A stretch of DNA of 53,088 nt. It comes from Prevotella sp. CAG:755. Its GTDB lineage: Bacteria; Bacteroidota; Bacteroidia; Bacteroidales; Bacteroidaceae. The stretch lies in the NCBI GenBank assembly GCA_000431275.1, contig HF989219.1, positions 19,700 to 72,787 on the forward strand. Direction: 5' to 3'. The notes beneath the pieces are model-generated. The model was not told the DNA's origin. It did no database searches and saw only the letters and a program-made list of their open reading frames with translations. This document shows, one piece after another, positions 35,012 through 43,430 of the stretch (the stretch's first letter is position 1; each line of letters begins with the position of its first letter). A program made the position numbers and the translations under genes.

Positions 35012-35629
35012 TCAGTGCTTTTTCCAGTTTGGATTGTGACGTTTGGACAATTCCTCAGCGAGGTCCTCGATGCGCAATCCTTTGGATGTGAGCAGCACGA
35101 TGAGGTGATAGAGCAGGTCGGCTCCTTCGTAAACGAGGCGTTCGTCGTTTCCGCTCACGGCTTCAATAACGGCTTCGAGCGCTTCCTCTCCGACTTTTTG
35201 TGCCATGCGGCCGACGCCGTCTTTGAAGAGGCTTGTGGTGTATGAGCCCTCGGGCATCTCGCGATGACGCTGCTCGATGAAATCTTGCAGTTCAGTGAGG
35301 AATGTGATGGGATTAGCCTTGTTCGTTTCGCCCCAGCATGTGTCTGAGCCCAGGTGGCATGTAGGGCCGTGGGGGATTGCCTTGACAAGGAGCGTGTCTT
35401 TGTCGCAATCCACTTTCAGGCTGACCAGCTCGAGGAAATGGCCACTTGTCTCGCCCTTTGTCCAGAGTGTTTTCCGGCTCCGGCTGTAAAACGTGACCCG
35501 CTTGCTGGCCAGTGTCTTTTCGTAAGCTTCGCGGTTCATGTAGCCTAACATCAGCACGTTCAGCGTCGTGGCGTCTTGAACGATGGCGGGGACGAGGCCG
35601 TCCCCCTTGTCGAAGTCTATTTTGATCAT
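35012..35629 (-). CDS. hisIE: Phosphoribosyl-AMP cyclohydrolase / phosphoribosyl-ATP pyrophosphatase
   Basis: 205 aa, bifunctional, catalysing steps 2 and 3 of histidine synthesis. The N-terminal HisI part has the metal-binding KTLWTKGETSGH, DCDKDTLLV and GPTCHLGSDTCW. The C-terminal HisE part has YTTSLF, KVGEEALEAVIEA and EGADLLYHLIVLL. It starts 9 bases after hisF and is the last histidine gene of this block. Together with hisG-D-C-B on the other strand it completes the pathway. Confidence 0.96.
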   Translation of the reverse strand: MIKIDFDKGDGLVPAIVQDATTLNVLMLGYMNREAYEKTLASKRVTFYSRSRKTLWTKGETSGHFLELVSLKVDCDKDTLLVKAIPHGPTCHLGSDTCWGETNKANPITFLTELQDFIEQRHREMPEGSYTTSLFKDGVGRMAQKVGEEALEAVIEAVSGNDERLVYEGADLLYHLIVLLTSKGLRIEDLAEELSKRHNPNWKKH

Positions 35630-35638
35630 GACTATAAG

Positions 35639-36397
35639 TTAAAGCCGGACGGGAATCCGGCGTTCTGATAAGTAACGTTTGAGTGCAGGAATGGCGATTT
35701 CGCCGAAGTGGAACACGCTGGCGGCCAAGGCGGCGTCTGCTTTTCCTACGGTGAAGGCGTCTGCGAAGTGTTCCATCGTGCCGGCCCCGCCCGAGGCGAT
35801 GACTGGGATAGGGAGTGTGTCGGACAAGCGGGCGAGTGCTTCGTTGGCGTAGCCGGTCTTCACGCCGTCGTGGTTCATGCTGGTGAAGAGAATCTCGCCT
35901 GCGCCGCGGTCGCTGGCTTCACGGGCCCAGTCGAAGAGGCCGCGGCCCACAGGGATGCGCCCTCCGTTGACGTAACACTGCCAGTCGCCTGAGGCTTCCT
36001 GGCGGGCGTCGATGGCAACCACGCAGACTTGTGAACCGAAGCGGCGCGCCGTCTCGTCGATGAGCGAGGGATTGCGCAGTGCCGCAGAGTTGACACTCAC
36101 TTTGTCGGCCCCCGCTTCGAGCATGCGTTCGACGTCGGCCACTTCATTGATGCCTCCGCCTACGGTGAAAGGAATGGCGATTTCGGCCGCTACACGTTCG
36201 ACCATCTGTGTGAAAGTCTTCCGTCCCTCGTGACTGGCTGTGATGTCGAGGTAGACGAGTTCGTCGGCGCCTTGTTCGCTGTATGTCTTTCCCAGTTCGA
36301 CAGGATCGCCCGCCTCTTTGAGGTTGACGAAGTTGACGCCCTTGACGGTCATGCCGTCTTTGACGTCGAGACAGGGTATGATTCGATTGGCCAGCAT
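35639..36397 (-). CDS. hisF: Imidazole glycerol phosphate synthase cyclase subunit
   Basis: 252 aa (beta/alpha)8 barrel that, with HisH, makes imidazole glycerol phosphate and AICAR from PRFAR and ammonia. Diagnostic are [19 protein letters not shown] (catalytic Asp 11), [17 protein letters not shown] and a second catalytic Asp in [14 protein letters not shown], where N-H-D replaces the usual M-D-x-D-G spacing (SMNHDG). Length is normal. It starts 12 bases after hisA. Confidence 0.95.
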   Translation of the reverse strand: MLANRIIPCLDVKDGMTVKGVNFVNLKEAGDPVELGKTYSEQGADELVYLDITASHEGRKTFTQMVERVAAEIAIPFTVGGGINEVADVERMLEAGADKVSVNSAALRNPSLIDETARRFGSQVCVVAIDARQEASGDWQCYVNGGRIPVGRGLFDWAREASDRGAGEILFTSMNHDGVKTGYANEALARLSDTLPIPVIASGGAGTMEHFADAFTVGKADAALAASVFHFGEIAIPALKRYLSERRIPVRL

Positions 36398-36409
36398 AGT
36401 CGTGGGGGA

Positions 36410-37135
36410 TTAGGAGTTGAAAGCCTTGCTCACAGCAGTCAGGTCGATACGCCCTTCGTATATGGCTTTGCCGACGACCACTGCGGGCACGCCAGCCTCG
36501 TTGAGCGCCCAAAGGTCGTCAATGCTGCCGACGCCTCCGCTGGCGATGAGCCGGCATGCGGGGTTGGCTTCGAGTAGCGACCGGTAGAGGCCGACGGCAG
36601 GTCCGGAGAGCATTCCGTCGCGCGAGATGTCGGTGCAGAGCACTTGCGTGACGCCCATTTCCCAATATGATTGCAGAAAGGGGAGAAGTTCTTGCGGGCT
36701 GTCTTCTTTCCAGCCGTTGATGCTGACTTTTCCATCGCGTGCGTCTGCCCCGAGGATAAGGCGTTCCGGCCCGTAGGTTTGCAGCCATTGGGCGAAGCGG
36801 TCGGGTGATGTCACGGCGAGGCTGCCCACAGTGACCATCGCTGCGCCTGCGTTGAATGCGCTCTCGACGTCGGCATTGCTCTTGACACCTCCGCCGAAGT
36901 CGACGGTCAGTGAGGTCATGCTGGCAATGGCCTCCAACACGTGGAGGTTGACGACGTGGCGCGAGCGGGCGCCGTCGAGGTCCACCAGGTGGAGGCGCCG
37001 GAAACCGAGGTCTTCAAAGCGGCGGGCCAGTTCCTCTGGGTGGCTGCTGTAACTCTTCTGGCTGGCGTAATCCCCTTGGCTGAGGCGAACGGCGCAGCCG
37101 TCGATAATGTCGATGGCGGGTATGATTTCGATCAT
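36410..37135 (-). CDS. hisA: ProFAR isomerase
   Basis: 241 aa barrel that isomerises ProFAR to [28 protein letters not shown] contains the first catalytic Asp, and [15 protein letters not shown] the second. VDFGGGVKS and [10 protein letters not shown] bind phosphate. ATG 37135 overlaps the hisH stop as ATGA; a longer open frame upstream is hisH antiphase sequence. Confidence 0.96.
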   Translation of the reverse strand: MIEIIPAIDIIDGCAVRLSQGDYASQKSYSSHPEELARRFEDLGFRRLHLVDLDGARSRHVVNLHVLEAIASMTSLTVDFGGGVKSNADVESAFNAGAAMVTVGSLAVTSPDRFAQWLQTYGPERLILGADARDGKVSINGWKEDSPQELLPFLQSYWEMGVTQVLCTDISRDGMLSGPAVGLYRSLLEANPACRLIASGGVGSIDDLWALNEAGVPAVVVGKAIYEGRIDLTAVSKAFNS

Positions 37136-37728
37136 TCTGTGAGGTCTAAGAAGTTGCGCAGTATCTGTTCTCCGACTTTCCCGCTTTTTTCGGGGTGGAA
37201 TTGGGTGGCGTAGAAATTGTCCTTGCGCAGCGCCGCGCTGAACGGTACGATGAAGTCGGTTGTGCCGATTGTGTGCGGGCCGCACGGCACGTAGTAGCTG
37301 TGGACAAAAAAGACGTAGCTACCCTCGCTGACATGGGCAAAGAGGGGCGATGCGAGGTTGTGAAGCGTGTTCCATCCCATGTGTGGCACCTTCTCGTCGT
37401 GATGCCGGGGGGCGAAGCGCTCTACTCCGGCGGGTATGACGCCGAGGCAGTCCGTGTCGCCTTCTGCGCTGTGAGCGCATAGGAGCTGTTGGCCGATGCA
37501 GATGCCCAAGACGGGCTGGCGGAGTGAGGTGATGACACGGTCGAGGCTCCGGGCGCGCAAATATGCCATCGTGCTTGAGGCCTCGCCTTGGCCCGGAAAG
37601 ACCACACGGTCGGCAGCGGCCAAGGCGGCCGGGTCGTCCGTGACGGCAGGTTCGACACCCAGCCGCCTGAATGCGTTGACGACGGAGCGGATATTGCCTG
37701 CGTTGTATTTAATGATAGCTACTTCCAT
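37132..37728 (-). CDS. hisH: Imidazole glycerol phosphate synthase glutaminase subunit
   Basis: 198 aa class I glutamine amidotransferase that feeds ammonia to HisF. The nucleophile cysteine is in LGICIGQQLL, the oxyanion strand is VVFPGQGEAS, and the catalytic His/Glu are in ATQFHPEKSG. ATG 37728 begins the conserved VAIIKYNAGNIRSV; the 34 extra codons upstream have no family match and cover the -7 element. It is the first gene of hisH-A-F-IE-ftsE-lysC-lysA. Confidence 0.95.
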   Translation of the reverse strand: MEVAIIKYNAGNIRSVVNAFRRLGVEPAVTDDPAALAAADRVVFPGQGEASSTMAYLRARSLDRVITSLRQPVLGICIGQQLLCAHSAEGDTDCLGVIPAGVERFAPRHHDEKVPHMGWNTLHNLASPLFAHVSEGSYVFFVHSYYVPCGPHTIGTTDFIVPFSAALRKDNFYATQFHPEKSGKVGEQILRNFLDLTE

Positions 37729-37771
37729 GTTTTGATTGGCGGCGTAAGTCGCTAAACGGCGATTATGGCTA

Positions 37772-37779
37772 CAAAAATA
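37772..37779 (-). promoter_or_regulatory. Possible -7 element of the hisH operon
   Basis: TATTTTTG on the minus strand, 44 bases before the hisH start. No TTTG is found 19-21 bases further upstream. Confidence 0.45.
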
Positions 37780-38165
37780 CGGAATTAAATCCATTCGGCG
37801 TACTTTTCGCCCCTGAAAAGCGCAAGGCACAAAACTTTCGACAGGCTCCCCGAGGTTTTTACGGCCTGTCTGACGGGCGCTGTGTGGTTATCGCCGTTTT
37901 TCACTGGCGTGGTGCAATGCGTTGTGGGCGGTATGTCGTGGATGCGCAGCCTGTGTGAAGGGCTTATGGCAGCTTCGACCGGATCAGTCTGTGCGGCTTC
38001 GAAAACGGGACGGCTGACAGAAAATCTCAGGGGGCTGACAGAATTTACGGAAAGGCTGACGGAACAAGCGGTGTCGGTAGTCTGGTCCGGAATCCCAGTC
38101 GCCGGCTGGTTCGGCGGTAAACACTTTCTAACTTTCCGGGCGGCGGAGATTTCAGCCAAAATGTG
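37780..38165. other. Divergent intergenic region with repeat array
   Basis: It lies between hisH and the hydratase gene. It holds a weak hairpin (GACAGGC/GCCTGTC near 37840-37872), a 21-bp repeat array (38011-38073) and the hydratase promoter. Open frames here are repeat-derived. Confidence 0.55.
38011..38073 (+). repeat. 21-bp tandem repeat array, locus 6 (3 units)
   Basis: Tiles at 38011-38031, 38032-38052 and 38053-38073, starting CGGCTGACAGAAAATC, GGGCTGACAGAATTTAC and AGGCTGACGGAAC. This is the clearest direct-repeat array of the family and gives the consensus GGCTGACRGAA at the start of each unit. Confidence 0.88.
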
Positions 38166-38173
38166 TATCTTTG
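38166..38173 (+). promoter_or_regulatory. -7 element of the MaoC-type hydratase gene
   Basis: TATCTTTG, 30 bases before the ATG at 38204. No clear -33 element. Confidence 0.5.
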
Positions 38174-38203
38174 CAGTTCAATTCATCTATAAAAAGCACG
38201 AAT

Positions 38204-38680
38204 ATGGCAGATAATACGAAAAAAGTAGTCATTAATTCTTATGATGATTTTGCAAAATTGACGGGGCAGGTGATAGGCATCTCCGATTACCTCGAAATCC
38301 CGCAGGAACGCATCAATCAGTTTGCCGATGCCACACTCGACCACCAGTGGATACATGTCGACGTGGAGCGGGCCAAGTCGGAAAGCCCCTATAAGTCGAC
38401 AATTGTGCACGGTTATCTGACGCTTTCGCTCCTTCCTTATCTTTGGCAGCAGATTATCCAGGTGAACAACCTGAAAATGATGGTGAATTATGGGATGGAC
38501 AAGATGCGTTTCGGGCAGGCCGTATTGGCAGGCCAGAGCGTGCGGCTCGTGGCTACGCTCCAAGCCATCTCCAACCTCCGTGGCATTTGCAAGGCCGAAA
38601 TCAAGTTTTCCATCGAAATTAAGGACTGCAAGAAGAAAGCCTTGGAGGGAGTGGCCACATTCCTCTACTATTTCGAGTAA
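38204..38680 (+). CDS. MaoC-family (R)-hydratase
   Basis: 158 aa single hot-dog domain. The hydratase-2 motif is ADATLDHQWIHVDVERA, with the catalytic Asp/His pair, followed by KSTIVHGYLTLSLLPYL. Members hydrate trans-2-enoyl-CoA or related acyl substrates; this short NodN/PhaJ-like form cannot be assigned a substrate from sequence. ATG 38204 is chosen since the -7 element precedes it and the longer frame adds only leader sequence. It stands alone, divergent from hisH and convergent with the DUF721 gene. Confidence 0.88.
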   Translation: MADNTKKVVINSYDDFAKLTGQVIGISDYLEIPQERINQFADATLDHQWIHVDVERAKSESPYKSTIVHGYLTLSLLPYLWQQIIQVNNLKMMVNYGMDKMRFGQAVLAGQSVRLVATLQAISNLRGICKAEIKFSIEIKDCKKKALEGVATFLYYFE

Positions 38681-38703
38681 GTCGGTCCCGTTCTGCGGAC
38701 AGA

Positions 38704-38747
38704 AGAGCGGCCGCCGGGGTGATTCCATATCGTCCGGCGGCCGCTCT
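38704..38747. terminator. Hairpin between convergent hydratase and DUF721 genes
   Basis: AGAGCGGCCGCCGG and CCGGCGGCCGCTCT form a perfect 14-bp stem with a 16-base loop. No T-run follows on either side, so termination is inferred from position. Confidence 0.6.
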
Positions 38748-38776
38748 TGTATGGGGATGTGCAGCGAGGCACCGGT

Positions 38777-39067
38777 TCAGCGGAACACGATGTCGGTGAT
38801 GATCATCGCACCGACGCGGCTGTTCAGCTTGTCGACCAGTTCGCGCCGGCGCATGAGCAGGTTGGCTCTGAGGGCGGGCGATTTGAGCTGCACGTAGAGC
38901 TTCTGGTTGCGGATTTCCACTGCGCCGGTGTAGGCCGCTACGGTCGGGCCTGCCACATCCGGCCATGCCTGGACGAGCCGGTATTCGTTCAGGGGCGTTT
39001 CGAGGCCGTCGAGGCGCAGGGCACGGTAGACCACCGATGCCAGGTCTTCTTCCTTATACCGTTTCAT
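38777..39067 (-). CDS. DUF721 / DciA-like protein
   Basis: 96 aa. The DUF721 signature is the N-terminal half with AWPDVAGPTVAAYTGAVEIRNQKLYVQLKSPALRANL, followed by an Arg-rich helix and the strand IITDIVFR. Members of this family (DciA) load or assist the DnaB replicative helicase in bacteria lacking DnaC/DnaI. The start overlaps the recF 3' end by 14 bases, so the two are coupled, which supports a DNA-replication role. Confidence 0.85.
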   Translation of the reverse strand: MKRYKEEDLASVVYRALRLDGLETPLNEYRLVQAWPDVAGPTVAAYTGAVEIRNQKLYVQLKSPALRANLLMRRRELVDKLNSRVGAMIITDIVFR

Positions 39068-40160
39068 CGTTGATCGTGCCGTTTTCCACGGTGAACAGTT
39101 TGAAGTCGCATGCGGCCTGTTGCAGGATTCGGTCGAGGTGTCCGCGGTTGGTGTCGGTCAGGAAAATCTGTCCGAACTCATTGCCGCCGGCCAGACGGAC
39201 TATCTGTTCAACCCGGTGGCTGTCGAGTTTGTCGAAAACGTCGTCGAGAAGGAGCAACGGCGTCTGGCGCCGGCCCGTTTCTTTGAGCAGGGCGAACTGG
39301 GCCAGTTTCAGGGCGACGAGGTAGGTCTTGCACTGCCCTTGCGACCCTTCTTTTTTAATGGGGAATCCTCCGAGCTCCATGATGAGGTCATCCTTGTGGA
39401 TGCCGTGTAGCGTGAAGCCGACGATGCGCTCCTTGGAGCGTGCCTGTCGCAACTGGTCGAGCAGCGGGCCGCGTTCGCAGTGTGACGTATAAGTAAGCCT
39501 GACTTCTTCATCGGCATGGGCTATGCGGCTGTACATGGTTTGGAAAACCGGCGTGAGCCGTTTGGCGAATTCCACGCGTTCCTTATATATATATGTCCCG
39601 GAAGCGGCCATCTCTTCCTCGTATATTTCCATCATGTCCGGGTCTGGCTCGTTTTCAGCTTTGAGCAGGTTGTTGCGTTGTGCCAGTGCGCGGCCATAGC
39701 GAACAAGGGCATCAAGATAATTAGCGTCGTATTGCGAGATAACCGTGTCGACAAAGCGTCGGCGCTCCTCGCTGCCGCCCGTAATCAGCGATGTGTCGGC
39801 CGGCGAAATCATCACGAGCGGCGCAAAGCCGATGTGCTCTGTCAGCCTCCGGTAGTCCTTCCCGTTGCGCTTGAATGTCTTGCGCCGGCCAACCTTGGTC
39901 CCGCAGCTGATAGTCTCGGTTTCCCCGTCGTCGGTCAGGTAGCGTCCTTGAAGCATGAACATCTCTTCGCCGTGGCGCACCACCTGTGCGTCGATGGGGT
40001 TGGTGTGGCTCTTGCAGAACGAGAGGTAGTAGACTGCGTCGAGCACATTGGTCTTTCCCATGCCGTTGGCACCGATGAAGCAATTGATTTTATCCGAGAA
40101 TGCCAAGTCGGCCTGCGCGATGTTCTTATAGTTCAGGATGGATAGATTCTTGATAACCAT
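39054..40160 (-). CDS. recF: DNA replication and repair protein RecF
   Basis: 368 aa SMC-like ATPase of recombinational gap repair. Walker A is GANGMGKTN (30-38), the signature region follows (AQRNNLLKAEN; QGQCKTYLVALKLAQ) and Walker B is PLLLLDDVFDKLD. Length is typical (about 360-370). The -7-like TAAATTTG lies on the minus strand at 40186-40193. It is the first gene of a recF-DUF721 pair. Confidence 0.95.
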   Translation of the reverse strand: MVIKNLSILNYKNIAQADLAFSDKINCFIGANGMGKTNVLDAVYYLSFCKSHTNPIDAQVVRHGEEMFMLQGRYLTDDGETETISCGTKVGRRKTFKRNGKDYRRLTEHIGFAPLVMISPADTSLITGGSEERRRFVDTVISQYDANYLDALVRYGRALAQRNNLLKAENEPDPDMMEIYEEEMAASGTYIYKERVEFAKRLTPVFQTMYSRIAHADEEVRLTYTSHCERGPLLDQLRQARSKERIVGFTLHGIHKDDLIMELGGFPIKKEGSQGQCKTYLVALKLAQFALLKETGRRQTPLLLLDDVFDKLDSHRVEQIVRLAGGNEFGQIFLTDTNRGHLDRILQQAACDFKLFTVENGTINDETV

Positions 40161-40185
40161 TTGTCGTTATTCATGCTTTGGCCGA

Positions 40186-40193
40186 CAAATTTA
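40186..40193 (-). promoter_or_regulatory. -7 element of recF
   Basis: TAAATTTG, 26 bases before the recF start. No -33 TTTG at the right spacing. Confidence 0.45.
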
Positions 40194-40286
40194 TAATAAT
40201 GCGCAGAAATACGTCTCCGCTCTGCGTGGAAAATGCAACGGTTTCAAAAAAGACGATGATTATTTTATAAGTTACGCAGAAAGTAT

Positions 40287-40294
40287 TAATTTTG
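40287..40294 (+). promoter_or_regulatory. -7 element of the membrane-anchored TPR gene
   Basis: TAATTTTG, 33 bases before ATG 40327. The -33 region is AT-rich but has no TTTG. Confidence 0.45.
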
Positions 40295-40326
40295 TCGCGC
40301 TTAAACGAATAAAACATTTAACGATA

Positions 40327-41001
40327 ATGACACAGAAAAGCAAAAGCCAGTCTTTGGACGCCAGCAGTGCAGTGGCGCAGTCTGAAGCATTTATCATTAA
40401 ACATCGTAATCCGATCATAATTGCCGCCGTGGTCTTGGTTGTCTTGATCGGCGGTTTTTTCGCGCTCAAAGCGTTCTATTGGGGGCCGCAGGGCGAGAAA
40501 GCTGCCACGATGCTGGCCAAGGGTGAGGATTATTTTGCTGCCGGTGATTTCGAAACGGCATTGAAAGGCGACAAACAAGGATTCGTGGGTTACGAGAAAA
40601 TAGCCAAGGATTACGGTCACACCGATGCCGGCAACCTTGCTAACTTCTATGCTGGCATCTGCTACGCCCAACAAGGCAAGGACAAGGAAGCCATTCCTTA
40701 CCTTGAAGCTTTCGATACGCAGGACGATGTGACGATTTCGCCTGCCGCACTCAATACGCTGGCCAACTGCTACGCTTCGACAAACCAGCTCGACAAGGCC
40801 GTTGCTACGTTCAAAGAAGCCGCAAAACTCTCCGGACACAACAGTTTGGCGCCTATCTGCCTGAAAGAAGCCGCCCAGATACTTGAGTCGCAGAATAAGA
40901 AGGCGGAAGCACTCGCCTTGTACCAGCAGATCAAGAACGAATACGGCACGAGCATCACGGCACAGGATATAGACAAATATATCGAACGCGTGTCCAAATA
41001 A
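40327..41001 (+). CDS. Membrane-anchored tetratricopeptide protein
   Basis: 224 aa. A short cytoplasmic N-terminus is followed by one transmembrane helix ([24 protein letters not shown], about 34-57) and TPR repeats ([52 protein letters not shown]; ...[15 protein letters not shown]). The architecture matches the YfgM/TPR_21-like ancillary proteins found near the Sec translocon, an assignment by layout only. It lies 11 bases before ribH and is probably co-transcribed. Confidence 0.85.
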   Translation: MTQKSKSQSLDASSAVAQSEAFIIKHRNPIIIAAVVLVVLIGGFFALKAFYWGPQGEKAATMLAKGEDYFAAGDFETALKGDKQGFVGYEKIAKDYGHTDAGNLANFYAGICYAQQGKDKEAIPYLEAFDTQDDVTISPAALNTLANCYASTNQLDKAVATFKEAAKLSGHNSLAPICLKEAAQILESQNKKAEALALYQQIKNEYGTSITAQDIDKYIERVSK

Positions 41002-41012
41002 GCGTAACGCCC

Positions 41013-41504
41013 ATGTCATCTGCGAATTTCACAATTGAGGATTTGGCAGCTTCCGTGCCTGACGCCAGTTCGATGCGTATCGGGATTGTAGCGGCCGAAT
41101 GGAATCATGAGATTACCGGAAAACTGGTCGACGGTGCTATGAAAGCACTGAGTAAGTACGGCGTCAAGGACGGGAACATTACTTTGAAGACAGTGCCGGG
41201 AAGTTTTGAGCTGATTTACGGCTGTTCGCAACTTGCCAAGTGCGGATTGCTTGATGCAGTCATCGCGATTGGCTGCGTTATTCGTGGCGACACGCCTCAT
41301 TTTGATTACATATGTGAGGCTGTAACCCAAGGCATCAGTAAGTTAAATGTTGAAGGGCAAGTCCCTGTGGTGTTTGGCCTGCTCACTGTGAATAATTTGG
41401 AGCAGGCAGAGGAGCGCACAGGCGGCCGCCTTGGAAACAAAGGTGAGGAATTTGCGGTTACAGCGATAAAAATGGCCGATTTTGCTTGGCAGTTGCAGAA
41501 ATAA
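41013..41504 (+). CDS. ribH: 6,7-dimethyl-8-ribityllumazine synthase
   Basis: 163 aa. Condenses the pyrimidinedione with dihydroxybutanone phosphate, the penultimate riboflavin step, in a pentameric or icosahedral enzyme. Recognisable are [42 protein letters not shown] (catalytic His in TPHFDY) and [18 protein letters not shown]. Length is normal. No FMN riboswitch precedes it, consistent with its position second in a transcript. Confidence 0.96.
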   Translation: MSSANFTIEDLAASVPDASSMRIGIVAAEWNHEITGKLVDGAMKALSKYGVKDGNITLKTVPGSFELIYGCSQLAKCGLLDAVIAIGCVIRGDTPHFDYICEAVTQGISKLNVEGQVPVVFGLLTVNNLEQAEERTGGRLGNKGEEFAVTAIKMADFAWQLQK

Positions 41505-41508
41505 ACAC

Positions 41509-41516
41509 TATCTTTG
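41509..41516 (+). promoter_or_regulatory. -7 element of tRNA-Tyr
   Basis: TATCTTTG, with TTGG 19 bases upstream as a poor -33. It begins just after the ribH stop. Confidence 0.55.
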
Positions 41517-41536
41517 CACCGTCTTAGAGACAAGGA

Positions 41537-41619
41537 GGGCAAATTCCAGAGTGGCCAAATGGGGCAGACTGTAAATCTGCTGGCGTTCGCCTTCGGTGGT
41601 TCGAATCCATCTTTGCCCA
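41537..41619 (+). tRNA. tRNA-Tyr (anticodon GTA)
   Basis: 83 nt class II tRNA. Acceptor GGGCAAA/TTTGCCC, anticodon loop CTGTAAA, long variable arm, T arm GGTGG-TTCGAAT-CCATC. No encoded CCA. Confidence 0.95.
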
Positions 41620-41621
41620 CA

Positions 41622-41667
41622 CATTGGGATTAGTAAGAATACATTTCTTGCTAATCCCAATGTTTTT
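41622..41667 (+). terminator. Terminator after tRNA-Tyr
   Basis: CATTGGGATTAGTAAGAA pairs with TTCTTGCTAATCCCAATG (one mismatch), followed by T5. Confidence 0.92.
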
Positions 41668-42075
41668 ACGTATATGTGATGTCGTGCGGACTGTTGCGAT
41701 ACTGCCCGGAGATGTATGACGGCCAGTTTGGAGGTTACGGATAGAGTTGGAAGGGTGTCTGTGGCTTGCGTCCCGTCCGTGGTGATGTGGCGTACGAAGA
41801 TTTGTATTTCCTGTTTGTTTTTTTTGAGAGATGCTTGCCGGGCAAGGTAAGTGTACCGATGTTGCGAACGTGCGCGTATGGATGCTGCCCAAAGACAGGA
41901 AGAAGGCGGATGGTGACAGCATGAATCTGCCGTAGGTCTGTTCATGATAGCATGTAGGGCGAGGGTAGAGGATGCGGAAGTCTTCCGTCGAGAAGAGTGC
42001 TGTTGCGGGTGTGCAAGACTGTTCGGAATGGGAGCACGTTTTGGATGAGAGGCGGTTCTTGGTGGTGTGGGGATA
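41668..42075. other. Gene-free stretch between tRNA-Tyr and tRNA-Thr
   Basis: About 410 bases. Two minus-strand open frames cross it, but they also run over the tRNA-Tyr gene and show no domain. I see no RNA family, promoter of quality or repeat. Confidence 0.5.
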
Positions 42076-42112
42076 AGAAGAAAGCCGGTAAGTCAGATAC
42101 TTACAGGCTTTC
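42076..42112 (-). terminator. Terminator of tRNA-Thr
   Basis: On the minus strand GAAAGCCTGTAAGT pairs with ACTTACCGGCTTTC around ATCTG, then TTCTTAT. Only a weak T-run. Confidence 0.7.
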
Positions 42113-42117
42113 TTTTG

Positions 42118-42190
42118 AGCCGAAAGCCGGACTCGAACCGGCGACCTATTCATTACGAATGAATTGCTCTACCAACTGAGCTATTTCGGC
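42118..42190 (-). tRNA. tRNA-Thr (anticodon CGT)
   Basis: 73 nt. Acceptor GCCGAAA/TTTCGGC, D arm AGCTCAGTTGGTAGAGC, anticodon loop TTCGTAA, T arm GCCGG-TTCGAGT-CCGGC. No encoded CCA. Confidence 0.94.
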
Positions 42191-42229
42191 CTGCGATGTC
42201 TCTTATTCCTTTCTTCCCGAAAGGCGATG

Positions 42230-42261
42230 CAAAGGTAGGTGTTTGTTTTGAAACTGCCAAA
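42230..42261 (-). promoter_or_regulatory. Promoter of tRNA-Thr
   Basis: On the minus strand TTTG (42258-42261), 20 bases, TACCTTTG (42230-42237). Confidence 0.85.
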
Positions 42262-42482
42262 CAAATTATGGTCTTTTTGCGCGAGAGAGGCGAAAAACTT
42301 TGAGACTCGCTGTTTCATGGATGTGGTACACATTAATAATATAAAGTAGAGATGTCAGACAAGGTCTTAAATGCTAAGTTGGTGATTCCTCGTCGCATTA
42401 TCCGGCTATTATGGAACTCTTGCACGGATGTCGTTTTAAGTCGCCTAACGGTGGCGTTTTGTCTGTAATAAATCGGATTTCA
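42262..42482. other. Gene-free region upstream of hisG
   Basis: It holds a small stem CGCC-TAAC-GGTGGCG plus TTTT near 42442-42460 and a 38-codon open frame (42352-42468) without histidine codons, so it is not a classical his attenuator leader. No T-box features are seen. Confidence 0.4.
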
Positions 42483-42514
42483 TTTGCAGGAACGAGAATG
42501 TTTGATTATTTTTG
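42483..42514 (+). promoter_or_regulatory. Promoter of hisGDCB
   Basis: TTTG (42483-42486), 20 bases, TATTTTTG (42507-42514). The predicted leader before ATG 42574 is about 50 bases. Confidence 0.85.
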
Positions 42515-42573
42515 CGCGAAACCGCGTCAGTAAGGCGTGATAAACAAACGTCGAACCAGAGAAATCAAATGAT

Positions 42574-43425
42574 ATGTTGAGAATTGCAGTCCAGTCAAAA
42601 GGACGATTGTACGAAGATACGATGGCGCTGCTGAGTGAAGCCGATGTGAAGGTCTCCTCTGCGCGAAGAACCCTTTTGGTAAGGGCGAAGAATTTTCCGG
42701 TAGAGATACTCTATTTGCGCGATGACGATATTCCCCAGACTGTGGTGGACGGAGTTGCAGATATCGGTGTAGTCGGTCTTAACGAACTGGAAGAACAAGG
42801 TGCTGAAGCCGAAGTGATACGAAAACTTGGTTTCGGTGCCTGTCGTCTGTCGTTGGCTGTTCCCAAGGATGTGGATTATACGGATGTGCGGTGGTTTGAA
42901 AGCCGGCGTATAGCTACGTCCTATCCGCGCATCCTCACCCGCTATTTGAACGAGCAGGGAGTCAATGCGGAAGTTCACGTCATTACGGGTTCTGTGGAAG
43001 TGTCGACAAGTATCGGTATAGCCGACGCTATTTTCGATATCGTCAGCTCGGGCTCTACACTTGTCAGCAACAATCTAAAAGAAGTTGAGGTTGTAATGGA
43101 GAGCGAAGCTGTGATGATTGGCAATCCGTTGATGAGCGGTTACAAACGCAGCATCCTCGATGAACTCCTTTTCCGCATTGAAGCCGTGAAGAGTGCAGAA
43201 GGGAAGAAATATGTGCTTATGAACGTGCCTAAGGACAGGGTGGACGACATTCTTGCAGTCTTGCCAGGAGTGAAAAGTCCGACGGTGATGCCGTTGGCGG
43301 ACGATGCATGGTGTAGCGTACATACGGTGCTCGACGAAGAGCGTTTTTGGGAAATCATAGGCCAGTTGAAAGAAAACGGGGCGCAGGGTATATTGGTCGT
43401 TCCGATTGAGAAAATGATAATTTGA
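42574..43425 (+). CDS. hisG: ATP phosphoribosyltransferase, long form
   Basis: 283 aa. First, committed step of histidine synthesis: ATP plus PRPP. The catalytic domains show LRIAVQSKGRLYEDTMALL and the PRPP-binding region IGIADAIFDIVSSGSTLVSNNL. The C-terminal 75 residues (KYVLMNVPKDRVDDILAVLPGVKSPTV) are the ACT-like regulatory domain of long-form HisG, implying histidine feedback without HisZ. First gene of the plus-strand block. Confidence 0.97.
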   Translation: MLRIAVQSKGRLYEDTMALLSEADVKVSSARRTLLVRAKNFPVEILYLRDDDIPQTVVDGVADIGVVGLNELEEQGAEAEVIRKLGFGACRLSLAVPKDVDYTDVRWFESRRIATSYPRILTRYLNEQGVNAEVHVITGSVEVSTSIGIADAIFDIVSSGSTLVSNNLKEVEVVMESEAVMIGNPLMSGYKRSILDELLFRIEAVKSAEGKKYVLMNVPKDRVDDILAVLPGVKSPTVMPLADDAWCSVHTVLDEERFWEIIGQLKENGAQGILVVPIEKMII

Positions 43426-43430
43426 TCGCT

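Noticed and set aside
41524..42153. Two overlapping minus-strand open frames between tRNA-Tyr and tRNA-Thr
   Set aside because: They run through tRNA genes and terminators and have no domain.
42352..42468. 38-codon open frame upstream of hisG as a his leader peptide
   Set aside because: It contains no histidine codons, lies upstream of the hisG promoter and shows no attenuator pairing scheme.
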